From: JANWXD01 sp035575135
Lineage (GTDB): Bacteria; Acidobacteriota; Terriglobia; Bryobacterales; Bryobacteraceae
Direction of reading: 5' to 3'
Length of the DNA stretch: 64,000 nt
NCBI GenBank assembly: GCA_035575135.1
Contig: DATLYE010000053.1
Span: 1-64,000 of the forward strand
Part shown: positions 43,112 through 52,200 of the stretch, piece after piece
How positions within the stretch are numbered: position 1 is the first letter of the stretch
Layout of the letters: each line of letters opens with the position of its first letter
Made by a program: the position numbers and the translations under genes
The notes under the pieces: generated by a model
The model's database searches: none
What the model was told of the DNA's origin: nothing
What the model saw: only the letters and a program-made list of their open reading frames with translations

Positions 43112-43188
43112 TGTGTTCCTCCCCTTTTCATGATCCCCAGTCTGCATGGTGCAAACAATAGGAAATTGGTTCCACGTCCTATAGTGCG

Positions 43189-43239
43189 GGAGTACCCCCG
43201 TAGCGTTTCGTGCCCAAGGCAAATTTCAGGAGTTCCCCC
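43189..43239. repeat. Direct repeat GGAGTWCCCCC, two copies 40 bp apart
   Basis: GGAGTACCCCC (43189-43199) and GGAGTTCCCCC (43229-43239) are in the same orientation, upstream of the PilZ gene. Spacing is 40 bp from start to start, close to four helical turns. The second copy is part of a 6-bp hairpin CCCCCT-acactg-AGGGGG (43235-43252). They could be two sites for one regulator. Confidence 0.4.
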
Positions 43240-43272
43240 TACACTGAGGGGGCGAATTCACGCCGGAACCCG

Positions 43273-44592
43273 TTATTGACCTTTGCCTTTGGCTTTCAGG
43301 ATTGAGCGGAGGCGCTCGGCGAACTCCCGCTCCCGGCCTCGGTCGGAGGGAAGGTAAAACCTTGTGCCAGAGAGGGATGGCGGCAGACATTCCATTGGGG
43401 TGATCGCGTCCTCAAAGTCGTGGGCATGCTGGTAGTCCGCACCGTACCCCCACTGGCGCATCTGAGGCGTGACCGGGTTGCGGAGGTGTAGGGGTACTGG
43501 CTCGGCGGGCGTTTTCTCGACGGTCTCAAGAGCCCGGTTCAGCGCCTGGAAAGCTGCATCTGACTTCGGAGCCAAGGCAAGATAGATCGCCGCCTGGGCG
43601 AGAGCCTGATCTCCCTCGGGAATGCCGAGGAAATGAACCGCTTGCATAGCCGCCACGGCCTGTTCGAGGGCGTTGGGGTCGGCCAGCCCGATGTCCTCGA
43701 TGGCCATGCGAACGAGGCGCCGCGCGATGTAGAGCCGGTCCTCGCCGGCTTCCAGCATGCGCGCAAGCCAGTAGAGGGCGGCATCCGGGTCGCTGGAGCG
43801 GACCGACTTGTGGAGCGCCGAAATGAGATTGTAATGTTCTTCACCCGCTTTGTCGTACAGCAGTACTTTGCGCTGAATGGCATCTTCCACCGCTTGCCGC
43901 GACAGGACCGGCCCTTCGGAAGCGGCCGCAGCCAGTTCCAGGGCATTGTAAGCGGCGCGCGCGTCTCCGCCGGCATAAATCGCGATCTGCTCGAGCAGCT
44001 CCTCGGAGGCGGTCATGCCGAGCTGGCCGAGGCCGCGCTCGGGATCCTCGAGCGCGCGCTTGAGCAAGGCGACGATTTCCGCTACGGTGAGCGGCCGCAG
44101 CATGTAGACCTTCGCACGAGAAAGCAACGCCGAAATCACTTCGAACGAAGGATTCTCCGTCGTGGCGCCGATCAGGATCACATCTCCGCGCTCGACGTGA
44201 GGGAGAAAGGCATCCTGCTGGGCCTTGTTGAAACGGTGGATCTCATCAATGAACAGAATGGTCCGTCGTCCGAGGCGGCGATTGCGCTCCGCTTCGGCCA
44301 TGACGGCTTTGATTTCCTTGATGCCGCTGAGGACCGCACTAAAGGGGATAAAATCACAGCGGGCCGAGGCGGCGATGAGGCGGGCCAGCGTCGTTTTGCC
44401 CGTGCCCGGGGGTCCCCAGAGGATCATGGAGTGCGGCTCGCCGCGCTCGATCAGCACGCGCAAGGGCTTACCTGGCGCAAGCAGGTGCTCCTGGCCTACA
44501 AATTCGTCCAGGGACCGAGGCCGCATCCGGTCGGCAAGCGGCGGCTGCTGGGACCGGCTTCCGGGGGCAGGTGTGGTGTCGAAAAGGCTCAT
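43273..44592 (-). CDS. rarA: Replication-associated recombination protein RarA/MgsA
   Basis: The 439-residue AAA+ protein has Walker A ILWGPPGTGKTTLARLIA near residue 57, Walker B TILFIDEIHRFNKAQQDAFL near 113, sensor 1 VILIGATTENPSF and a C-terminal tetramerisation domain with GADYQHAHDFEDAITPMECL. RarA acts at stalled replication forks and at DNA ends. Its ATG overlaps the stop of the trmH-like gene (ATGA), so the two are coupled. PilZ and the methyltransferase-like gene follow on the same strand. Confidence 0.93.
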   Translation of the reverse strand: MSLFDTTPAPGSRSQQPPLADRMRPRSLDEFVGQEHLLAPGKPLRVLIERGEPHSMILWGPPGTGKTTLARLIAASARCDFIPFSAVLSGIKEIKAVMAEAERNRRLGRRTILFIDEIHRFNKAQQDAFLPHVERGDVILIGATTENPSFEVISALLSRAKVYMLRPLTVAEIVALLKRALEDPERGLGQLGMTASEELLEQIAIYAGGDARAAYNALELAAAASEGPVLSRQAVEDAIQRKVLLYDKAGEEHYNLISALHKSVRSSDPDAALYWLARMLEAGEDRLYIARRLVRMAIEDIGLADPNALEQAVAAMQAVHFLGIPEGDQALAQAAIYLALAPKSDAAFQALNRALETVEKTPAEPVPLHLRNPVTPQMRQWGYGADYQHAHDFEDAITPMECLPPSLSGTRFYLPSDRGREREFAERLRSILKAKGKGQ

Positions 44593-45383
44593 GGTGCCTG
44601 AGTCCTTTGCCTCCAGGCCTCGTAGAGCAGGATGCCGGCGGCGACAGCGGCGTTGAGGGACTCGACCCGCACGGTGGGAATTCGTACGTCCACGGCTGCG
44701 GAGCGCAGGGGCTCGCGCACGCCCCGCGCCTCACTTCCGATAACGAGGGCGCAGCGGCGCCGGAAATCCGCTTGAGCCGCCAAGATGCGTCCCGACGGAG
44801 TAGCGGCGTAGACTTCCAGCTCGTTGTCGCGAAGGGCGGCCAGCGTCAGATTGGCGTCGGCGCCCCAAATCAGGGGAAGACGGAACAACGATCCGGCGGA
44901 GGCGCGAACGGCTTTGGGGTTAAAGGGGCTGACGGTTCCTTTGAGGAGAATGACGCCGGTCGCGCCGAAGGCTTCGGCGGTGCGCAGTACGGCACCGGCA
45001 TTGCCGGGATCCTGGATTCCGTCGAGAACGACCACCAGGACGTGGCCGTGAAAGAGCTGGGCCAGCGTCCAGACCGGAGGGCGGACAAGCGCCAGAACGC
45101 CCTGACTGCGATCAACGGTGGAGAGAAAGCGGAAGACCGTGTCGGGAACGATGGCCACGCGCACCTGTCCCAGCCTCCGAAGATGTTTTTGAACGGCCGA
45201 GCGCGCCGATTCTGCGCAGATCACGGCCCGGACTTCGGATTCGCTGCGGAAGGCCTCTTCCAACAGGTGCAGGGTTTCGGCGACGCAGCAGCCATCCGCT
45301 GTCAATCCGCCGCGCGCCACAGCCTGGCGAACGTCCTTGATGAGTGGGTTCGAGGTGCTGGTGATGACTTCCACCGTCGCCAT
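44589..45383 (-). CDS. SPOUT-family RNA 2'-O-methyltransferase (TrmH/SpoU-like)
   Basis: The 264-residue protein has an N-terminal substrate-binding domain (TSTSNPLIKDVRQAVARGGL) and a C-terminal knotted SPOUT domain with VLVVVLDGIQDPGNAGAVLR (motif 1), LVIGSEARGVREP (motif 2) and RIPTVRVESLNAAVAAGILLYE (motif 3, split here for length). It methylates a ribose in rRNA or tRNA using SAM. The exact position is unknown. It is coupled to rarA. The start at 45383 has no obvious Shine-Dalgarno. Confidence 0.9.
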   Translation of the reverse strand: MATVEVITSTSNPLIKDVRQAVARGGLTADGCCVAETLHLLEEAFRSESEVRAVICAESARSAVQKHLRRLGQVRVAIVPDTVFRFLSTVDRSQGVLALVRPPVWTLAQLFHGHVLVVVLDGIQDPGNAGAVLRTAEAFGATGVILLKGTVSPFNPKAVRASAGSLFRLPLIWGADANLTLAALRDNELEVYAATPSGRILAAQADFRRRCALVIGSEARGVREPLRSAAVDVRIPTVRVESLNAAVAAGILLYEAWRQRTQAP

Positions 45384-45452
45384 GGCGTACGCCGCCGCCC
45401 CGGCGCAGGAGCGGATACACTGGTCTCCGGGACGCTTCGATCATAGCGCAGC

Positions 45453-46040
45453 ATGAAACGGCTGATGGCGGCAACAGCAGGTATCGCCGTGACGGCGACA
45501 GGCGCCTGGTTGGTGAGCGTGGCCCGCGAAATTCGCCGCCAGTCAGCCACAGACGAGGCCCGGCCCGCGGATGTGATTGTGATTTTGGGGGCGGCGGAAT
45601 ACCGCGGGCGGCCTTCGCCGGTCTACCGCGCTCGCCTGGATCACGGGCTCGAACTCTACCGCAAAGGTCTCGCGCCCCGGATCATCACCACCGGCGGGGC
45701 GGGCGGAGATCCGCATTTCACCGAGGGCGGAGTAGGACAAGCGTACCTTACCGAGCGCGGCGTTCCCTCCGAGGTGATCACGGCCGAGCAGGAGGGCAGC
45801 ACCACGGCGGAAAGCCTTGCGGCCGTGGCCGAGATCATGCGGCGCATGGGGCTGTCTTCGTGCATCGTCGTCAGCGACGGCTACCATATCTTCCGAGCCA
45901 AGAAGATGCTCGAGTCGCTCGGGCTCAAGGTATACGGGTCGCCGCGGCCTTCCCCGTCGGGGCGCCATAGCGCTTCCTGGTGGGTGTATTTGCGACAGTC
46001 GGCTGCTTACCTATTGTGGAGTCTCGGGATCCGAATCTGA
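45453..46040 (+). CDS. YdcF/DUF218-family protein
   Basis: The 195-residue protein has an N-terminal hydrophobic anchor (LMAATAGIAVTATGAWLVSV). The DUF218 domain has VIVILGAAEYRGRPSPVYRA and an alternation of strands with ITTGGAGGDPHF, EQEGSTTAESLAAVAEIMRR and CIVVSDGYHIFRAKKMLESL. Family members include SanA and ElyC, linked to envelope integrity and vancomycin sensitivity, and YdcF, which binds SAM. The role here is likely in cell envelope metabolism. It is divergent from the trmH-like gene with 69 nt between starts. Confidence 0.85.
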   Translation: MKRLMAATAGIAVTATGAWLVSVAREIRRQSATDEARPADVIVILGAAEYRGRPSPVYRARLDHGLELYRKGLAPRIITTGGAGGDPHFTEGGVGQAYLTERGVPSEVITAEQEGSTTAESLAAVAEIMRRMGLSSCIVVSDGYHIFRAKKMLESLGLKVYGSPRPSPSGRHSASWWVYLRQSAAYLLWSLGIRI

Positions 46041-46059
46041 GCCCGGCCCGGGGCCAGCT

Positions 46060-46833
46060 TTAGAGTTTCAACAGAGCCCGGAGGCGCTTGGTCTGCACGC
46101 GGCTCACCGGAATCTCCGTCTGCCGTTTATCGTTCATGCGCAACTGATAGCTGGACTTGAACCACGGGATCACTTCCTTGATGTGGTTGATGTTCACAAG
46201 GTAGGAGCGATGCACGCGCCAGAAGGTCTCCGGGTCCAGACTCGCCTGCAGCTCCTCGATGGTGCGGTAGTTCGAATAACCCTCAAGCGCCGTCGTCACG
46301 ATCGTGATCAGGCCGTTATTGATGGTGGCGTAAATGACGTCCTGGGCGTCCACGATAAAATTCCGGCTTCCGCTCTTGACCAGAAGCTTGGTGCGATGCG
46401 GGCGGACGGGTTGGGGCGGAACGACGGGCGCCGCCCGGTGGCGGTCCTGAAAGGCTCGCCGCACCCGCTCCATGGTTTCGGCGAGACGCTCTTTGTTGAC
46501 GGGCTTGAGCAGGTAGTCGGTGGCCTCCAGGCGAAACGCCTCCACGGCGTACTGATCGTACGCGGTGGCAAGCACAAAATGCGGCAGCGGGAGCTTCTTC
46601 TCGCGCACCTGGCGGATCACCCCCATGCCGTCCAGACCGGGCATCTGCACGTCCAAAAAGACGAGGTCCGGCTCGTGTTCTTCGATGAGTTTCAACGCCT
46701 CCAGGCCGTTGGTGCCCGTGGCCACGACTTCGACCTCGGGGAACTCGCGGAGCAGGTAAGCGAGCTCCTCGCAGGCCAGTTGCTCGTCGTCTACGACCAG
46801 AGCCCGAATAGTCATCGTCGCCGTGTCGCTCAT
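46060..46833 (-). CDS. LytTR-type response regulator
   Basis: The 257-residue protein starts at ATG 46833 (MTIRALVVDDEQLACEELAY follows at the second Met). The receiver domain is complete: DDE, phosphoacceptor in LVFLDVQMPGLDGMGVIRQ, ATA and K in YLLKPVNKERLA. A LytTR DNA-binding domain fills the C-terminus (KLLVKSGSRNFIVDAQDVIY, FWRVHRSYLVNINHIKEVIP). LytTR regulators often control envelope, adhesion or extracellular functions. No partner kinase is in the window. A TATACT box lies 9 nt before the ATG. It is divergent from MIPS. Confidence 0.92.
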   Translation of the reverse strand: MSDTATMTIRALVVDDEQLACEELAYLLREFPEVEVVATGTNGLEALKLIEEHEPDLVFLDVQMPGLDGMGVIRQVREKKLPLPHFVLATAYDQYAVEAFRLEATDYLLKPVNKERLAETMERVRRAFQDRHRAAPVVPPQPVRPHRTKLLVKSGSRNFIVDAQDVIYATINNGLITIVTTALEGYSNYRTIEELQASLDPETFWRVHRSYLVNINHIKEVIPWFKSSYQLRMNDKRQTEIPVSRVQTKRLRALLKL

Positions 46834-46842
46834 CGAAGTGTT

Positions 46843-46848
46843 AGTATA
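46843..46848 (-). promoter_or_regulatory. -10 box (TATACT) just before the LytTR gene
   Basis: TATACT on the minus strand ends 9 nt before the start codon at 46833. There is no Shine-Dalgarno and no good -35 box, which suggests a leaderless mRNA. Confidence 0.45.
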
Positions 46849-46926
46849 ACATCGGGCCCGCGCAGGCGTCCGGTGGGGAAGGCCGGGTGCGCGCAAGCCT
46901 AGTTTCGTCCGAGGAGAAACCAACGC

Positions 46927-48246
46927 TTGCCAGGCAAAGACAACGTCCGGATCGCTCCGGCTGAAGGAAAACTTGGGGTGCTGATCCCCGGGATGGGAGC
47001 CGTGACTTCGACTTTTATCGCCGGGGTGGAAGCCGTCAAGGCCGGCTGGGCGCTGCCCGTCGGGTCGCTGACGCAGATGGCCACGATCCGATTGGGTAAA
47101 CGGACCGAAGGACGCAGTCCGCGCATCAAGGACTTCGTGCCTTTGGCCCGGCTCGAGGATCTGGTCATTGGAGGCTGGGACATTTTCGAAGACAGCGTGT
47201 ATGAGGCGGCCCTGAAGGCGGGGGTGCTCGAACGGGAGCACCTCGAACGTGTCCGGGAACCGCTTCAGGCCATCAAGCCGATGAAGGCGGTGTTCGACCC
47301 GAACTACGTGCGGCGCCTCAACGGCCCTCACGTCAAGCAGGGGCGCAACAAGATGGAGCTGGCCGAGATGCTCATGGACGATATCGAACAGTTCCGGTCC
47401 TCGAGCGGCGCGGCGCGACTGGTGATGATCTGGTGCGGTTCGACCGAGGTTTACCACAAGCCCACGGCAGTCCACCAGACGCTCAAAGATTTCGAATGCG
47501 GGCTCCAGAAAAACGATCCCGATATTGCACCGAGTCAGATTTACGCCTATGCGGCGCTGAAACTGGGAGTCCCGTTTGCCAACGGGGCGCCGAACCTGAC
47601 CGTGGACATCCCCGCGCTTCTCGAACTGGCGCGGGAACGCAACGTACCGGTATGCGGCAAGGATTTCAAGACCGGCCAGACCTTCATGAAGACGGTGATC
47701 GCCCCGGCGCTGAAGGCGCGGATGCTCGGTCTGACGGGCTGGTTCTCCACGAACATTCTGGGAAACCGCGACGGTGAAGTGCTCGACGACCCCGGTTCGT
47801 TTCGCACGAAGGAGGAAACCAAACTATCGGCGCTTGAGTACATTCTCCAGCCGGAGCTATATCCAGAGCTATACAAGAGCTTCCATCATGTGGTGCGGAT
47901 TAACTACTACCCGCCCCGCGGCGATTCCAAAGAAGGCTGGGACAACATTGACATCTTCGGGTGGATGGGCTACCCGATGCAGATCAAGATTGACTTCCTG
48001 TGCCGGGACTCGATTCTGGCTGCCCCGCTGGTTCTGGACCTGGTGCTGTTCCTGGACCTGGCCCAACGCGCGGGCATGCGGGGCATTCAGGAATGGCTTT
48101 CCTTCTACTTCAAGGCGCCCATGACCGCCCCGGGCCTCTATCCGGAACACGATCTGTTCATCCAGCTGATGAAACTGAAGAACACGCTGCGGTGGATGAG
48201 GGGAGAGGATCTGATCACCCACCTCGGTCTGGAGTATTACGACTGA
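46927..48246 (+). CDS. Myo-inositol-1-phosphate synthase
   Basis: The 439-residue protein has the MIPS core: PGMGAVTSTFIAGVEAVKAG (NAD-binding, residues 22-41), the conserved GSTEVYHKPTAVHQTLKDF region, DIPALLELARERNVPVCGKD and KTGQTFMKTVIAPALKARML, with GNRDGEVLDDPGSFRTKEET further on. It converts glucose-6-phosphate to inositol-1-phosphate, using NAD+ transiently. The start is TTG 46927 with a GAGGAG sequence about 11 nt upstream. It is followed by the epimerase gene after 10 nt, so they form an operon. Bacterial MIPS supplies inositol for phospholipids or for stress solutes. Confidence 0.92.
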   Translation: MPGKDNVRIAPAEGKLGVLIPGMGAVTSTFIAGVEAVKAGWALPVGSLTQMATIRLGKRTEGRSPRIKDFVPLARLEDLVIGGWDIFEDSVYEAALKAGVLEREHLERVREPLQAIKPMKAVFDPNYVRRLNGPHVKQGRNKMELAEMLMDDIEQFRSSSGAARLVMIWCGSTEVYHKPTAVHQTLKDFECGLQKNDPDIAPSQIYAYAALKLGVPFANGAPNLTVDIPALLELARERNVPVCGKDFKTGQTFMKTVIAPALKARMLGLTGWFSTNILGNRDGEVLDDPGSFRTKEETKLSALEYILQPELYPELYKSFHHVVRINYYPPRGDSKEGWDNIDIFGWMGYPMQIKIDFLCRDSILAAPLVLDLVLFLDLAQRAGMRGIQEWLSFYFKAPMTAPGLYPEHDLFIQLMKLKNTLRWMRGEDLITHLGLEYYD

Positions 48247-48256
48247 GGAAAAGCCG

Positions 48257-49231
48257 GTGAACGTTCTGGTCATTGGGGGCACCCTGTTCATCGGCAGGCG
48301 GCTGGTGGCCCGGCTGCTGGAACAAGGGCACGATGTCACGGTCTTACACCGGAAGGCCTCTCACGATCTGGGTTCGAAAGTGCGCAATCTGGTGGCGGAC
48401 CGTAACGATCCGGCGGCCATGCGCGCCGTGCTTCGGAACCGGAGCTTCGACGTTGTCTTTGACAATGTCTACGACTGGCAGCGTGGGACAACGGCGGCGC
48501 ACGTGGAAGCCACAGTCCGTGCCTGCGGCCCGGGCCTTCAGCGTTACGTCTTCATGTCCAGCGTGGCCGCATACGGCGAAGGGTTGGATCACCGCGAGGA
48601 AGACGACCTGGCGCCGGAAGACCATCCCGAGCCCTATGTGCGCAATAAGGCCTCGAGTGAGCGCATGCTGTTCCGCCTGCACCGGGAGGAAGGGGTCCCG
48701 GCGGTCACCTTGCGCCCGCCTTTCGTGTATGGGCCGGACAATCCCTTCTACCGCGAAGCCTTCTTTTGGGACCGGATGCGGGACGGCCGGCCGATCATCG
48801 TGCCGGAGCGTGGCGAGCGTTGGATGCAGTTTGTCTACGTGGACGATTTGATTTCGGTATGCCTGAAGGTGCTCGAGGATTCCGGCTCCGCCGGGCATGC
48901 CTTCAACGTGGCCAATCCTCGGCCGGTGACACAGCTGGAGGCGGTATCGGCGATGGCACGTGCGGCCGGCGCGGAGCCTGAACTGGTTTTTGCGCCCCGA
49001 CGCAAGATCCTGGAAGCCGGAGGCCGGATTCTCGGTACAAACCTCTACTTTGGCGAATACTTCGATCTACCCCCGATCACAATGCGCACAGAGAAGGCGG
49101 AGCGCATGCTCGGCTTCCGCGCAACTGCCTTCGAGGAAGGGTTGCGCCGGACCTACGAATGGTATAAAAGTCAGCCTCCTCGGCAGCCGGATTACACGTT
49201 CGAGGACCGGCTTCTTGCGCTGCTTCGCTGA
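48257..49231 (+). CDS. NAD-dependent sugar epimerase/dehydratase (extended SDR)
   Basis: The 324-residue protein starts at GTG 48257. It has an N-terminal VIGGTLFIGRRLVARLLEQG (NAD-binding, residues 5-24), the catalytic YVRNK near residue 128 and the substrate loop LRPPFVYGPDNPFYREA, with FVYVDDLISVCLKVLEDSG after. Such enzymes act on nucleotide sugars, and the group with GGTLFIG resembles a dTDP/UDP-sugar or isomerase-like branch. The substrate is uncertain. It is 10 nt downstream of MIPS, so a joint role in inositol or sugar metabolism is possible (inference). Confidence 0.85.
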   Translation: MNVLVIGGTLFIGRRLVARLLEQGHDVTVLHRKASHDLGSKVRNLVADRNDPAAMRAVLRNRSFDVVFDNVYDWQRGTTAAHVEATVRACGPGLQRYVFMSSVAAYGEGLDHREEDDLAPEDHPEPYVRNKASSERMLFRLHREEGVPAVTLRPPFVYGPDNPFYREAFFWDRMRDGRPIIVPERGERWMQFVYVDDLISVCLKVLEDSGSAGHAFNVANPRPVTQLEAVSAMARAAGAEPELVFAPRRKILEAGGRILGTNLYFGEYFDLPPITMRTEKAERMLGFRATAFEEGLRRTYEWYKSQPPRQPDYTFEDRLLALLR

Positions 49232-49285
49232 GTTGCGAATCGGGCGCGTGGCCGTCCCGTGAAACCACCTGCGACGCGCCGGCGG

Positions 49286-52200
49286 TCAGAAGTAATACTT
49301 CATGCCAAGCTGGACGTTACGCGGGCCTACTTTCGTCCCCGTGATCTGGCCGAAGGCCGTGGAACCGAAGCTGGTGTTCGGATCGCTGAACACCGGCGTA
49401 TTCGTGGCGTTCTGGGCTTCGATCCGGAACTCGAAGCGCTGGCCTTCGCGCACCCGGAAGCTCTTGTTCAGGGCGGCGTCCAACGTCTTGATGGCCGGTC
49501 CGCGGTAGTTGAGGGTGCGCGGGGCCGTGCCCGGGACGTCGATCGGGGGCTGGGAAAACGCCTTCTCGTTGAACCACCGGTTCAGACGGCTCACCACGGA
49601 ACCCGAAGTACTCGGATCGCCAATCAGGTTCGGCCGCTGCGTCCCGTTCCAGATGTTTCCGCCGCTTTGTGTGACCTGAAGGGGCATGCCGCTCTGAAGC
49701 AGGGCCATGCCGCTGAGCTGCCAGCCGCCAAACAAGGCATCCAGCCAGCGACTCCAGCCGGCGCCAAGCTTACGCCCCGTCCCAATGGGCAGTTCCCACG
49801 CGGCGGTGATCACGGCGCGATGGGCCACATCGTGGGCTGAAAGCGAGCGCTCCAGGCGGAGGTTCAGCGGGTATTGCAAGCTCGTCCCGCCGCCCAGCCA
49901 GTTCAGGTTTCCGGAGCCATGGGAGGCGTTGTCGATCATTTTCGACCAGGTGTAGTGGGCCAGCATAGTGAGCCCGTGGGAATACCGCTTCTCCCACTTG
50001 ATCTGGAGGCCGTGGTAGTAAGAGTCGGCGGCCGGGGGCTCTGAGGTACCGACGCTGGCACCATCGAAATGCGGCATGGGCCGCAGCAGCCGGAACAATT
50101 GGACAGTGGGGCGACTTAGCTGCGATCTGGGATCGGTTATCTGCCCGTAGAAGGGGTTCGGCACAGAACTGCTCAGAACGGTACGACCCCAGGACCAGTA
50201 TCGCGGGTCCAGCGGCGTCAGCGATGTATAGGGGAGGAACAGGTGCGTGCCGCGGCTGCCGGTGTAGTTGATCTCGAGCACGGACTGGAAGCCGACATCG
50301 CGCTGAATCGAAAGGTTCCAGGAATGATACTCAGGGTTGCGGTTGTTGCTGGGCAGAATCGTTCCTGCGCCCAGACCAATGAAGGTCCACTCGCCCTGCG
50401 AGCGGCCGGGAGGCAGGAGCATGCCATCCGGGTACGGATTGTTCAGGCGAGCGTAGAGGGTGGCGTTCGAGTCGCGTGTAAACACCGGCGTGGAGTTTAC
50501 GTTGAATCCCGCGCCGGTGTGACCGTAGACCGTCGCCCGGCTTAACTGGTAAAACAGTCCGTAACCTCCACGGATGGCGAGCTTGGGCGTAGCCGCATAG
50601 GCAAAGCCAATCCGGGGCGACCAGTTGTTGTAGTCACCATCGAAGGGGGAACGGCGGTTCTTGTCCACGAAGCGGAAGATCCCCTTGGTGACATAGCCCG
50701 GAGCCTGCACGGGAGCCTGCGCATCCAGATCCCAGTAACTCTGCCGGTCAAACTTCTCCCAGCGCGGCACATCGAACTCGTAGCGTACTCCCAGATTCAG
50801 GGTGAGTTTCGGTGTGATCTTCCAGTCATCCTGAACATAAAAGCCCCAATACGCCGAACGCGTGAAGACTTTAGGATCGATGTGGAACTGTCCGCCGGTC
50901 GCCCATCCGATGAGCATGGCGGCCAGGCCGTTGCCTTCATTGCCGGGGCAGGAGAACCGATCTCTGCACGTCACGCCGCGTCCAAAACTGAACTGCCCCG
51001 AGGGATATCCCGGCTGAGCGTAATCCAACCAGTTGCGGCGCGTTTCCGCGCCGAACTTCAGGCTGTGGCCGCGGGCGATCTTGCTGTAGGAACCCGAGAA
51101 GTGATGGACGCCCTCCTGGCGATCCATGATCAGCCAGCCCTCGGTGCCGATATCGGTATAGCCTTCCGGGGCGATGGTGGGAAACACCAGGAAGTCGGCG
51201 TTGTCCTTCATGTACTGGGGCAGGCCGAGCTGTGTAAGGTCAAACGGCTCCATCGGCTTGCGCCAATAGGTCGAGTAGGTGAGGCCGTAGCGGATGCTCC
51301 ACAGGTCGGTGGCACTGCGGACCCTGGTGAATTCGGTCACTACGGAAGTGGCGGTGCTCAGGCTCGGCCCGTCGTTGAATGTGTAGGCCGGAGCCAGCTC
51401 TTTGAAAAGGTTCGGCGGATTGCCGCGACCACGCGTGTAGCTGTAGCGGCCGGTTATGCGGTTGTTCGCACTGAAATTGTGGTCACCTTTGAGGTTGGTC
51501 TGATGGCTGGCACCCTGATTGATTCCCTGCTCAAACCAGTTGTTGGTCTCCGTGAACGGGGCTCCGGGCTGGTTCGGCTTGGGGAAATATGCCAGCGCCT
51601 TGAGGGCCACCGGGTCCATGATGGACCTGGGAATCACGTTACCCGGAAAGGGACGGCGTTCGATGTTGCCCGCGGCGTTGACGAAAGTGTCGAACGGATT
51701 ATAGATCGTCATTAGCTGTCCCGAAGTGTTGCGGGTCTGGGAAAAATCTCCTTCGCGCTGGAGCAACGTCGGAAAGGTTGCGGTATAGCTGAGCGGGCTC
51801 TTGGACTTCGTGTATTCGTAAGTGCCGAAGAAGAAGGTCCGGTTCTTTACCACCGGTCCTCCGATCACGCCGCCCAACTGGTCGCGCCGGTAATAAGGCC
51901 GGGCCCGGCCAGCGCGGTTGGAAAACCAGTTGTTGGCGTTAAGATCCGAGTGGCGCAGGAAGTAGTAGCCGGTGCCGTGGAACTCGTTGGTTCCCGATTT
52001 GGTCACCATGTTGACGACAGCGCCGCCGGTTTGCCCGTATTCCGCCGAAAAGAAGTTCGTCTGGATCTTGAACTCCTGCACGGCATCCACAGAAGGGGCG
52101 TACTTCAAGTCCGTGATGCCCGAATTCTGTTCCACCGTGACCACAGTCACGCCGTCCAGCAACACATCCGCCGTCGAGTTTCGGGCACCGTTGGCAACGA

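Noticed and set aside
43112..43272. Sigma-54 promoter before the PilZ gene
   Set aside because: A TGGGCACG-like box is present, but the GG to GC spacing is wrong (9 instead of 10 bp between).
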